Origin: Hermetia illucens
Lineage: Eukaryota; Arthropoda; Insecta; Diptera; Stratiomyidae
Direction: 5' to 3'
DNA: 64,000 nucleotides
Assembly: GCF_905115235.1 (NCBI RefSeq)
Contig: NC_051850.1
Span: 41,794,441-41,858,440 of the forward strand
A program made the translations under genes and the position numbers. Below, one piece after another: positions 34,326 through 45,644 of this stretch (position 1 is the stretch's first letter; each line of letters begins with the position of its first letter). The notes below the pieces were generated by a model. The model was not told where the DNA came from. It did not search any database and was given only the letters and a program-made list of their open reading frames with translations.

Positions 34326-34933
34326 TGTGACATCAAAACCGCGGCCAATTTTCCAGAAAAACAACTAGAAGTGCATCACAGGCGAAAAGCAGAATCGAGA
34401 AAATCACCCACTGATAGCGGGCGTAATGTCACAAAACAATGACAAAAACAACAGCTGACTGACGGACGGTGCAGGGGAGGCGGAGCCAAAACGTAGTAGA
34501 GTCCAGGCATTCTGATAGGGCTGTGCAGACATGCGAACCCGATGTGAAGATATCAATTCAAAAATTGGGAAAAATGCTAAGTAAGCCATCAAATGATTTA
34601 TACAAAACTGAGTTGTTTCAAAAAGTAATGATTTCACAAAGTGGATATACGGAGTAAGTATGCTAAGGTATCGAATTGTTAAAAGTAAGTATTCCTTATT
34701 AAATTATAAGACCACCCTGTCAAAGTATTTCCTGGCGATAATACAGTGCATTCTTATTAGACAACGTCATTTTGGTTGATTAGTCATGTCATCTGTCAAC
34801 CACTGAGCTGGAAACGTCAACTCTCCGGTGTAGCTGGAATTAGACCACGTAAAGATGTAAACAAATTGCATTCGTCTGGACAACTATTGCATTTGCGCGC
34901 TCTACTTCCTAGAAAACTTACAAAAATCAAAAT
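34326..34933. promoter_or_regulatory. Shared divergent promoter region of LAMTOR1 and ALG11
   Basis: The 608 bases between the two start codons hold both 5' UTRs and promoters. No TATA box stands out at a convincing distance. The compact head-to-head layout suggests a bidirectional housekeeping promoter. Confidence 0.5.
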
Positions 34934-37900
34934 ATGTTCTCAATACTGAACTTGTAAGCATGGACTGCCCTCAAAGGACCTCCAATTGTGGCCGAAACTA
35001 ACTGAAACATTCAATTCCAGACTCTACGTACTTATTGGACTTCTGCTTGTGGGAGTCGCGGTTTTGTTCGCTGTTTTCTTTGCACTCCGCAAATATATTC
35101 TGATTCAGAAGGAGAAGCTGCACAAGGGAAACAACGATGTGAACGTCGGCATCTTCCATCCGTACTGCAATGCAGGAGGAGGCGGAGAACGAGTCCTTTG
35201 GTGTGCTGTTAGGGCACTGCAGGTAAGAAGAGGTGTTCACTGTGCGGAACGGATTTTCAGCTTTACATTTGCTGAAAGTGAGTTGACTCGGAGAAGAAAA
35301 TATTTCGCTATTGAGCTGGGTTCCCCTTAAAACCATGCAGCCGGTTTTAGGATTGGGAGTATTACGTTGTTATGATTTGCCATACCGTTAACATAAGTGT
35401 CCACTTGGTACTGTAAGTCATGCTATGACAACATGAGCAGTTAATTAATGCTTAGCCACGTGCTCCTCCCATGCGTGCAAATTCATCACCAAACAGAATG
35501 ACTACGTACTATAAACCGCCATAAAATGCGGATCACCACTAAATTCGTTTGTTTGGTGGAAAGAATAATTATTATCGCCTTACGAGCCTTAGCAATAGAC
35601 CCAAAGGCAGTGGTACCGATAGGACCGTAGCCTCGTTCCAAGTGTTTCAACTTGGCATCTGGTATTAAGTAGTCTCCCAGTTGCCTGAACCTACTTTGCG
35701 CAAGTGCCGGACACTGTGCCAGAACATGTGTCATGGTTAACACAACACCCAAGTTGCTCGCTTCGCCACAACCTCCACTCCACGCCCCTCAGCTCAGCTG
35801 CCACAAGTCAAAACAGACGCGTTGCGTCCCTCTCGCCCTAGTCGCGTTTTCTTGATGGACGAAAGGGTTTAGTCGAGCCAAGGTCTGCCAATTAGACTCT
35901 ACACAACAATGTTTTCGCGTGGTTGGGGGATGGTAGCGGCTTCAGCTTTTGTATTGCGTCTTTGAGCAAGCGAGACAGACCGGTAGCATTGAGTCCCCAC
36001 CTGATGTCGAAAACAGGCTCGCTGGGGAGTCTCAGGTTCTCCCCGTATACCATTGTAATGAACTTAGTTGGGTAGGATGATCCCAGCGGTCATCCTAAGT
36101 GGCCGACAACGACCTAGAGGGCAGGGCTATCCCAAAAACCTAAAAAGGTGGCGAAGTTGACCGTGAAGGTCCGCCCGCAAAGATTGAAGCTCCATCAAAG
36201 TGCTCGGTCGACACGTTCTTGCATGCCTCTGTGCTAGCCGGGCTCGGGAACGTCAGAGGGGGGGGGGGGGGGGTCCTTTGAACTCTTTGATTCCTCACGT
36301 ATCATTAATACAAAATCAACGTGCGATGCGTGGGTCCGCACCGGATTCCAAAATAGACAATGCAAAGGAATTTGCGACGGCCTAACGAATAACGACCAAA
36401 CCCCCGACTTAAAATTGAAAAATAAGAAAAACGGCTCGACTGTACGCGTGGAGCTGTAAGTCTCCGGACCCGAGTGCCGCGATCAAGGGGGGAAGATCCA
36501 CGACGGATCACAGTCCCGACTATTGCCTCTTCTGCCTTAGACCTTGAATGAGGGGCGCCCCTGTAGTTCCCACCTTTCCTTGACATCCTCAGGCCATTTT
36601 GTCTTTTTGAGGATGTCCCTGCACAGGTTTTGCGGGAACAAGGTGGAAGAGAGAGGGAGGAAGTCCTCAAATCACTCAAAAATTATTCAGAATTCATAAT
36701 GTAATCTTATTCACAAAAAAAAAAACAAATATATAAAAATAATCATAAAAAAATAAAACCAAATTAAATTAAATTAAATTAAAGAACGTGAAAAAACTAA
36801 AAGAAAAACAATTAACTCCCAAATCAAAAAAAAAACAAGAAATTTGAAAAACTTTACACTTACATTTGCTATTAATCACGCCGAGCTCGGCGTGGTGGAT
36901 GATTCTGTGGTGGGAAGAAAATTTAGAACATTAGGAATTCCAAAACAAAATTTACAATTGTTTATTTTTTTTATAATAAAAAGAAAAGACTTCTGCAAAT
37001 GCTGTGCGCGGGGATTTTCCCGATCGGGCTGCGAAAACACACTACCGAATCCGGCTAGATGAATGGTTTGTCGCGGGCAAGCCTCCCCGAAAATTTTACA
37101 TCAATCGCAGCCGCCTCTTCGCCTTTCTTCCGCTGTTTTCTGTTGTAACAATTTATTTCCACGAATGTTATAATTTTCTACCGTCAATATTAATTTAAAC
37201 CACGACACGGCTAGTTTTCGAAGTAGTCCCGGAGGTTTGTTTTGTCTGGAACGAAGGCGACAAAGGGTTCGCGCTGTTCACGTTCTTTTATTTTTAAATT
37301 TTCCCTGATTTGACTCTTTCCTATTTATTTGATTGGTTGCTTCTTCGCTAGACATTTGAAAAACTTTCCAGGAAAAACTCAACCAAGCACACACATTTGA
37401 CAATCTCCTTTCTCTCACAAGTTTTCGATCCTTTCACTTTTTTTCTTTCTGAGACTGCCACTGTGTTTCACTTCTTAATTCCTTCCTTCTAACGATTCCC
37501 GCTTCAATTTTTCCTCTCCAATCCACCCTCGGACCTCTCTCCTCTTCCCCAACCCAGCACCGCTTCACTTGCCGCTACGCTGCCTTGAACTCTGTTCAGT
37601 TCATGTTGCGGCAACATGCGCATGCGGCAAATTATTCGCCTCTGTCAAGATTAATTCGCCCGAATGCATTCAATACGCCATCTTCGCGGGGCTTGCAGCA
37701 AATTCTTTTCGATTGGCTGTTCGGAGGCCAAGAAGAACGAGTGACAGAACCTGCGACCAAGAAGCGTCGTCTTGAGCTATTATAGCGGCCTTCAGCCTCC
37801 TGTGCGTTTGAAGCCGAAGAGGTCGCCCAGTTCTGAGAAAAGGGGAAGACTCAAACTGCATTCCCTGGTCGGTGATTATAATTTTCGGCCCATCAGAGCA

Positions 37901-40900
37901 TGGAATCCATTCTCGACAGAGGACTTCTGCACAAGATTGTGCAGTAATGTCTTTCAGAGGTATTGCCTCAGGCCACCGTGGGAACCTATCGATGATTATG
38001 ACGCAATACCTGAAACCGTGCGGGTCTCACAAGAGGCAAATTATGTCGAGGTGGATTGTGTGGAAACGCTTGGCAGACCGAGGAAACATTCCTACTCCTT
38101 TCCTCACATGCGTTGAGGTTTTTTTCTGGCTTGCGATGCACTGTCTGGCGCAAGAATTAATCTCCTTATTCATGGACGGCCAGAAATCCTTTGCGGTGGC
38201 TAAGCGATTCATTTAGCAGCATTCGTTAATCCGACAGACAGATGCCACCACGGGTGCTCTCCGTGGCGTAGTAGGCCTTGCCAACTGATTTGTATTGTAA
38301 AAATAATTGAATAGAATTAGTTGCGAACCATCGATCGGACTGGTCACCTTCATTTAGTAGAAAAATAGAAAATGTTCATTTTAAGTCTATTGAAAAATCA
38401 TCAAAAAATTTGATTTTTTATTTTATCTAGAACATAAATACAAGTTGTAAAAAAATAAATGTGGAAATAACACTTTCCATTCATTCTATCCCGAATTGGA
38501 GGTGCAATTTTTAAAAACTCACTAAATTTGTATTTAGAGTTGGTCCTCAAGCTCTGAAGAACTGCATCCCCCTCTGTGCTTCGGCGATTGCCGTAAAATC
38601 GACGGGGACGAGGATCTTGATCTCTGCAAAACGTGATAAAGCGTCAGCAACCACGTTACCTTTTCCAGGCACGTGTTGAATGTCGGAAGTGAACTTTATC
38701 AGCTCAAGGGCCGGAGATGGCAAGGAAACGCTTTGGCGAGCTTTTCTTTTAAAGCAAAAGTGAGTGGTTTATGGTCCGGGAACAATGTGATTGATGGTGG
38801 GCGGCCATGGGCAAAAAACGACGATACAAGTTTATCATTCCCAAGAACCTTGTCAGATCCTTAACAGATTTCTTAATCGGGAAGCTCGAAATCGCTTGCA
38901 CCCTGACTGGGTCGCGTTGGATGCCTTCAGGTGTAATCAGGTGGCTGAAGAATCTTACCTGCGATTGTGGAAATTTGCACTTTTCAACGTTCAGTACTAG
39001 ACCATCCTTAAGGAGACATTGAAAAATGCACTCGAGGTGCTCGTAATGCTTGGGCTCAGAGGAAAACGCGACTAGAACATCATCCAAATATACGAAACAG
39101 AAGTTGAGGTTTCACAGGGCAGAGTGGATTAACCTTTGAAAAGTTCCCGCCGCGTTATACAGTCCAAAAATCTTTCTAGTGAAGGAGAGTCCGAAAGGTG
39201 TGTGGCGAATACCAATAACTGTCTGAAGGTCTGCAAATACCCTGCTTAAGAAGTTCTTCGAAATCTTTCCGCGCAACTAGGATCTTCTGCGGTTGTAATG
39301 GATGCATCTTAGAGAATATGGGGAGCCAGTAATGTTGATGTGGTGCGACTACGCTCGGTAGTGATGTTGCGATATTTATGAAGAAGTGCTTCGGCAACGT
39401 CTTCAAAAACGATGAAAAGAGTGCTGGGTGAGCAGGATGAGATTTTTCCTGATGACCTAAGGGAAGTTGTCAATAAGGGACCTGTTATGAATATATACCA
39501 AATCATAGTGGCAACGGAAATCCCCACCTAAGATAGGTATAACAATGTCCACGATTAAGAAGTGTCAAGAAAACGGTCGTCGAAGTCTTAAACTCAAATC
39601 TACCTGCCTGTGACGAAGAATTGGCTGCCGTGAGTTTCAGCAGTTGTGGTATTTAATTGTTATGTCGAGATACGGGAAGAACAGAGACTTCAGCGCCTGC
39701 ATCGACCAGGCTATTGCGCCGGCTCAAGCGACCGTAGATTGTGAGGCGACGTGGTGCTGCATTTCGGGTAGTAGTCGCCAGAACTGCCGGCAACTTTGAT
39801 TTATTGGGGAGAAATTGCAGGGGCTGGTACATTTCTTAGTTGCCCGATGCTTGCCGAAGGGCTCGACGACCTACTAATCGATTGCCCATCCCGAGAGAGG
39901 GATTTAGACCTTGATCTAGTCCTACTCAACGAACGCAAAGCGCCGATGCCCTCTGCCAACTCACCCACTATCTGCTGCAGCTGAGCCACCTGGCTTGAGT
40001 TGTCGCGAGGCACCTCACCACCCATGGGTCGCACGTGGCCCTCATGAATTTTGTCCGCGATGAAGACTAACGTATCCAGAGCCCCCAAACCGCTCATGTC
40101 AGGATGGCCTGTGTGCTTTTCGGAAACACTCTGCAGCCGCACAGATTGTAGCAGCTCGGTGCCGATTTTGTCAGCACCCAACTGCTTCATTTCACGCACC
40201 AGTTGGCTTGGCACAGTGTCATCTAGCGTTAGCTCTATCAGTAAGCGGTTAAATTTAGCAGTCTCACTTACTGACAGGCGTTTGCTCTTCTAATTGCCTA
40301 TAAGAGTAGTTTGCAAGGAGGTCGGAGACAACCTCAACTGACTCCTCGTCCAGCCCGATCAGCGCGTAATTAAAACGAACGGCATATACTGTGACGCCGG
40401 CCAAAGTGAATTGGGCCCCGAGTTGGAGGCACTATGCTGCCGGGCTCCTACGCCAAAACGGCGGTACCCATACGCACGCGGTAGTTACTGAGGACATCGT
40501 TAGCGGAAACGACCAACCCAAGAGAGATAACGCGCAAGTGGAATGAACGGAATTCGAGAAATCAAAGAAGCGAAAGAGCGGAGGAGAAGAAAATGTTCCT
40601 GCGCCGTCTCTTGTGGCATTCTCTTTTTTTTTTTTTTTATAAGAGAAAGAGGCAGTGCTGACTCTTGCGGCCTCAGGTTATTTACATTTGAAAATAGATT
40701 TTACATTTTATACATATACACCGCTTAATGTTAATCAATTACAGATTTTCAGTTAAAGTGAAATAAATATATGTGCTTCATATTTGAGATTAAAATTATT
40801 ATAATTACTTATTTGAGTGTTGTGCTCGTAGTCGCAATAAATTTTCCCAGAACATCGACAGAACATGACAAAAAAGTTCAACGTGCAGTGAGGCGACGTA

Positions 40901-43900
40901 AAATGAGCGCTTCCGTCAAATTTTGACTGACGAGCCATATGCACTTACTCGAGTTGTTCACTACTCCTCAGTGCTGGAGGGAGGTCTTCGTATCCCTTGT
41001 TTCACAGGTCGGCACCATATCAACACTGTTTTATTGTCGGGGTCGCCATTTATAGAATTAATTAAATCTCAATAATATGAATTAAGTCTATATTTTTTAA
41101 AAATTATTTCAATTAAGATTCTGTCTTTGAAGTTTGTGTAAATCCCTGGCTGTTTTGCTGAGTTCAGTTCTTTCTGCTCAGATGACCGCGCCATAGGTTG
41201 TTGGCTGGTTGCTCTGAAAGATTCTGGAAAGATCCTCCATACCCTGCATATATATCCGAAAGCTATGCCGCCCTATACCACTCTTAGGAGAAATTCTAAG
41301 ATTATTTCAACGCCTCTCTGGGGTAGTGCCGGGAAAATGCCATCTTCTCTGGCTGATTTCAGCGGATAAAGGTTCCCACTGCCCATTTTATTCTAGTTTC
41401 CAGTTCTCATTTCCTCCTTTCCTCCTCTTTTGTTCGTTGCTGGGGTGTTACACAGAATGTTATCGCCTTCCCCGTGGTGGGGTAGGAAATGAGTACTCTG
41501 TCCTCCTCATTCTCGGTAAACGTCCCCCCTCCTTCAAACAGACTCAAGACATTGCTTTGTCTTTGGCTATTGCCTTATATAGCCTGGATGCTTCTGTGGT
41601 TTCTTCTATTCAATTCACAGAATTCCCTGAAGCTTTTACATTTTGCTTCCCTGATCGTGTTGCTATACGCTAACAGTGCCTTTTTGTACCTCTATCCGTC
41701 CCCGGTTTGTTTCGTCTGGTTGAAGAGTTTTCGCACCTTCTTTCTCATTCTGAGAATTTCTCTTCCACCAGGGTACGTCCCTTGATAACTTGACTGTCTT
41801 AGCCGGACAGCTAGCCTCATAGCTCTATTTCGCTCCTGATGTTACCGCTCGCTTATAAATAAGCCATGTTTTCACTCCGATGTTTTGTGTAAAAGTTCCA
41901 GTATGTTCTCCTGGGATACCTTATTATGTTGTTTACTTCCAAATTGCCTTCAATATCGAATCTGATTAGTCTGCAATTCGACATAGACGGCTCATTCGAC
42001 ACCCTCCAATTCTTGACCAAGCCGCTCATCAGAGTGTCCCCATGAGTTATGTCGTCCACGTCATGTCTGGTGCTAGTCACGAATGTTGCTGTGGTCTTTA
42101 CAGTTTGTATTTTTAACTTATGGCTAAGGATGAATTCCAGTAGGTACTCACCTCTTCAATTGAAGTTGCTATTTCCAAAGACCTCATGGTGGGCATTAGC
42201 ATCGTAGCGGAAAAAAATTGTAGTGCCTTCTCGCAGAATTTCACCATTCTAACGACTAATTCTAGTGGGATTCGGGTATCATATTCTCTGAAGTATCCTG
42301 ATACCACGACTGACTTTTGAGTTCTTCCCTCGGCTTTCAGTACGACTTGGATAGCCACGAGGTCTCCAGGTAGAAGCTCTGAAAAACATATGTATCTTAA
42401 GTTTCTTTTGCCAATAATGCAAGCTCTTGACTTTTCACAAGATGAGTCCCAATTTTACCTGCATGCTTCCTCCTTGCAGACCGCGAATCTACCCCCGCAT
42501 ACCCAGGGCTTCTGAGCCAGCACTATTCCAATGTTATCTTTGTTCAGTTACTGCAGATGCAGCTTTTGTATGGTGGAGGTTTACCTGGGCTATCTTAGTG
42601 CTGGCCATTGATTCCATTAGTGTTTGCAGCTCATCTCCACTGTCGAAGTATCACTCTCCTCCTCAGACATGGCCATTTCCGGTACGTCGCTATCCACCCT
42701 AAGCTCTAGAAGATCTAGGTTTAGGTCGTTCGGCTTCTCCCCTTCACTGGGAAGCAGGTTTACTGCCCTACTTGATCCAGTCTTTTCAGGTCGGTCGGAT
42801 TCCTTCGAGAACCTCGGTAGGTTTTCCACCCGATGTCTCCTCCAAAGTGTCTTTCCTCGAGTTTTTCCTGTGCACGTTCACAGGTATGTTCCAAATCTGT
42901 AGTTGAATGGCAACTTTGACATTTGATCGCCTCCAGGGATCAGTCATCCATCGCGATCATGGAGAGTCTACCCTTGCTGTCCAACTTGCTCCGCTCCACC
43001 TAGTCGCCTCATTCTGAGCAATTAGAAGGCCCATGAGATCTTACATCTCTTATACTGCAGTTTAAGGAAGAAACACCATGTGTGCGCTTGGTGTATCATC
43101 CTCAGCACATGTAGACAGTTCTCCTTCTTCCCAACCTGGCAATTTAGAAACTAAAGTCATAAGCCACTCCGTAGTGTGCACCGTCACGCGGTCCAGCAGT
43201 ATGTGGCCTGATCGAAAACGTAGCTTGACGAACATAAGCTTTGCAATCCATCCCTTGCCCATCTGCCTGACGTCAAGGTCTTCGGTGGTTTCCTACTCCT
43301 AACGAATGAGTTTTTGCTCGGCAAACGTTTTTGGTAGTTTGGCCAGTCGAATGCCCTTGATCGCATTAGTATAGCTAATAACGGGCTTCCTGATTCTTAC
43401 CTTCATCCCTGACTTACCCGGGATTTCCCCCCTCTTGGGTTTTTTAGGAGCATTCTTCTCATGTGGGCTAATCTCCATTGCTCCACACTTTCTTGGCTCC
43501 GATAAAGATGGCATAGGTCTGTTCTGAGCCTTCTTAAGGGTCTCTTCTGGTTTCAGGCCTTCCTTCAGTTAATGCAAGTACCATTTAGCACTTGCGCCTC
43601 TGAGGCCTGCCTCCTTCCTGACGTCTGATATACTGATCTCAGACGTACTTTTGCTTGTTCCTCCTTTTTGAGCAGTAGTCTTTGTTGATTGTAATCCTCC
43701 CAGTATGCCAATGTTAACCTTGGCTCCATTACTTGGTGGCCCGACTTTTCCCTTTCTGGATGTTATCACCTGGCTCTCAGTGTTTCGAAGAGGTGCTTCC
43801 GCCTGGTTGGCCAGTTTGTGTGCGGTACGGGATCCTGTTTATTTGATTTTAGTTTTTTCATTTGTGTACTCATTTGATTCCCTCGAGTATGAGGGTTAGA

Positions 43901-45644
43901 AGGTCCATGCCATAGCTCCCCGTAGCGCGGTAAGGTTAAACTCACTCACTGATGCGATACAGTCAGTTACCCTCGACTGCAAACTATCCAAACGGTACGA
44001 TTTGGGGAGGTGTTTTCGACTCCCCAGTCTAGATCCGTGGGTTTCTGTTAATAGTAGATAGTTACCTCGTACATGGTATGGCTATCACCACTCAAACGGT
44101 CTTGGTAAACGATAGGCGTGGCTCCTGGAGAACCACATATTACCCTCGACGAAAGATAGGTCACCCTCACAGAGAGACATGTTGGCCTCAGGGAGCTATA
44201 TTCAGAGTCAATTTATCCTGCAGAGTACTGCTTTACCCATTACAGTTCCTCATTCGCTTTTACGCAATTACTAATGAAAGTAACTAATCTACGATCTTAC
44301 AATTTCCAGGCAAAATATGAAAATGTAAAAATTATCATCTACACTGGCGACACTGACGCTTCACCAAACACCATCTTTAATCGAGCGAAAAATATCTTCA
44401 ACGTCGCCGTCGACGAGGAGAATACAAGTTTCGTATATTTGAAAAAGCGACACTGGGTCGAAGCGAAAATGTATCCCTACTTCACACTGCTGGGACAAAG
44501 CATCGGATCAATGATCCTTGGACTCGAAGCATTACTTAAATACCAACCCGACATCTATCTGGACACAATGGGTTACTCCTTCACATTACCAATTTTTAGA
44601 TTCCTAGGAATGTGTAAAGTCGGTTGCTACGTTCACTACCCAACCATAAGCACAGACATGTTAAGGAGAGTGCAAAACAGAGTCTATTCGCACAATAATC
44701 AAAATTATGTAGTGAAAAATCCATTTTTAACATGGTTGAAGTTGCTTTACTATAGGATTTTTGCAAAGGTAGGATTTTTTTTACTTTTTGGCTAACCCCA
44801 AAGTAAATATCGCCATATTGTAGCTATATAGTGTAGTTGGACGTTGTTCACAAACTGTGATGGTGAATTCCTCCTGGACTGAAAATCACATTGTCAACTT
44901 ATGGGATGTTCCATTCAAAACTCACAGAGTCTATCCGCCGTGCGAAGTGAACCACCTAAAAAATCTCCAATTTACCGGCAACGACAACGAAAAAATTGTC
45001 ATTCTATCGGTCGGGCAGTTTCGTCCGGAAAAAGATCATCCGCTGCAATTGCAAGCAATGTACGAGCTTCGAACATTATTGGTGAAAGATGAGGATCTCT
45101 GGAACAAACTACGTTTAGTGATTGTGGGCTCGTGTCGCAATGACGAAGATCGCGACCGCCTGAAAAATATGCAAGACTTGAGCAAACATCTTTCACTAGA
45201 AAATTCTGTAGACTTTAGAGTGAATGTTTCGTATCAGGAGTTGGTTCAACTCTTCCAGTCCGCAAAGATTGGAGTACACACAATGTGGAATGAGCATTTC
45301 GGAATTGGGGTTGTGGAGTGCATGGCGGCTGGGTTGATTATGGTTGCAAATCGGTCGGGCGGCCCGCTTATGGATATCATAGAAACATCGGAAGGTAGTC
45401 AGACCGGATATCTAGCAGTGGATGCAGTGGATTATGCAAATTGTTTTCTGAGTGTTTTATATAACTCAAAGGAACAGAATGAGCAGATTCGGCAAGCGGC
45501 AAGGTTGTTTTCTTATTGTTCTAGTGTAAGAATATCCTCTAACCGGTTTTGTCTTATTTCAGAGCATCTGTCGATCGTTTCTCTGAGAAAGAATTTGAAA
45601 TCAACTTCCTACGTGCAGTCAGTCCACTTTTCAAAACGGATTAA
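34934..45644 (+). CDS. ALG11: GDP-Man:Man3GlcNAc2-PP-Dol alpha-1,2-mannosyltransferase
   Basis: Exons are 34934-34953, 35021-35222, 44310-44768, 44824-45503 and 45563-45644. All junctions are GT-AG and in phase, giving 480 residues (human 492). The enzyme adds the fourth and fifth mannoses to the dolichol-linked glycan on the cytosolic face of the ER. An N-terminal membrane anchor ([20 protein letters not shown]) is followed by [21 protein letters not shown]. Next come [14 protein letters not shown] and [12 protein letters not shown], then the GT4 signature [14 protein letters not shown] and [19 protein letters not shown] with its E-X7-E pair. The 55-base intron before 44824 was placed because it restores LYSVVGRC. 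The 58-base intron 45504-45561 is needed to reach [17 protein letters not shown]. Intron 2 spans 9.1 kb and is packed with transposon relics. The first coding exon has only 20 bases. Confidence 0.92.
35486..35760 (-). mobile_element. LINE ORF2 C-terminal fragment
   Basis: Minus-strand translation gives [22 protein letters not shown], the His/Cys motif that follows RNase H in I- and jockey-related LINEs. Only this tail is present, in ALG11 intron 2. Confidence 0.5.
36054..37677. mobile_element. 1.6-kb insertion within the gypsy relic, class unknown
   Basis: The host gypsy sequence is interrupted after CCCCGTATACCAT (ending 36053) and resumes at CCATCTTCGCGGGGC (from 37678). The 4-base CCAT at 36050-36053 and 37678-37681 fits a target duplication. 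The insert starts TGTAATGAAC and ends TTCAATACG. It holds a run of 16 G (36258-36273), an A-rich stretch near 36710-36840 and no long coding frame. It could be a solitary LTR or a non-autonomous element. Confidence 0.55.
38217..38345. mobile_element. RTE-family fragment inside the gypsy relic
   Basis: Bases 38225-38310 resemble 12312-12400: the shared words GATGCCACCAC, GTCCGTGGCG/CTCCGTGGCG, CCTTTGCCAACT/CCTTGCCAACT and AATAATTGAA occur in the same order. This points to a later LINE insertion or exchange within the fossil. Confidence 0.5.
40501..41780. other. ALG11 intron 2, unassigned part
   Basis: Nothing recognisable is seen apart from a T-rich run near 40625-40640. Frames at 41326-41785 have no domain. 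Confidence 0.3.
41781..43900 (-). mobile_element. LOA-type LINE remnant: ORF1 and endonuclease region
   Basis: On the minus strand, 43770-42610 carries Lys/Ser/Pro-rich ORF1-like pieces, including [19 protein letters not shown], and 42358-42113 resembles the start of an AP-like endonuclease ([20 protein letters not shown], then a [11 protein letters not shown]-like helix). Stops and frame changes are frequent. The reverse transcriptase part is not evident. It lies in ALG11 intron 2, antisense to the gene. Confidence 0.5.
43950..44240. repeat. Diverged repeat, second copy of the 1.85-kb family
   Basis: It shares the ordered words described for 1850-2120 (GTTTTCGACTCCCCAG near 44011-44027, CTCGTACATGGTATGGCTAT near 44070-44090). 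It adjoins the 5' side of the inverted LOA-type ORF1 and could be its 5' UTR. Confidence 0.35.

Larger units (their letters stand above)
35920..40500 (-). mobile_element. Old broken Ty3/gypsy relic (CsRn1-like), split by an insertion
   Basis: On the minus strand, parts of gag (about 40490-39800, [18 protein letters not shown]), protease, reverse transcriptase (MDDVLVAF near 39087), RNase H and integrase ([17 protein letters not shown] near 38205, then weak matches down to 37690) can be followed. The last integrase stretch continues at 36053-35930, beyond a 1.6-kb insertion. It resembles the young element in order and sequence but is far more eroded, with well over ten breaks. LTRs were not delimited. 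It lies in ALG11 intron 2. Confidence 0.75.

Noticed and set aside
34986-35330. Taking the whole 34986-35330 frame as one exon
   Set aside because: ALG11 homology starts only at 35021 and ends at the donor after 35222; the remainder is intron read-through.
44837-44860. Acceptor after GTGTAG at 44836 for ALG11 exon 4
   Set aside because: It would be out of phase with the previous exon; the acceptor at 44822-44823 is in phase and gives the conserved SVVGRC segment.
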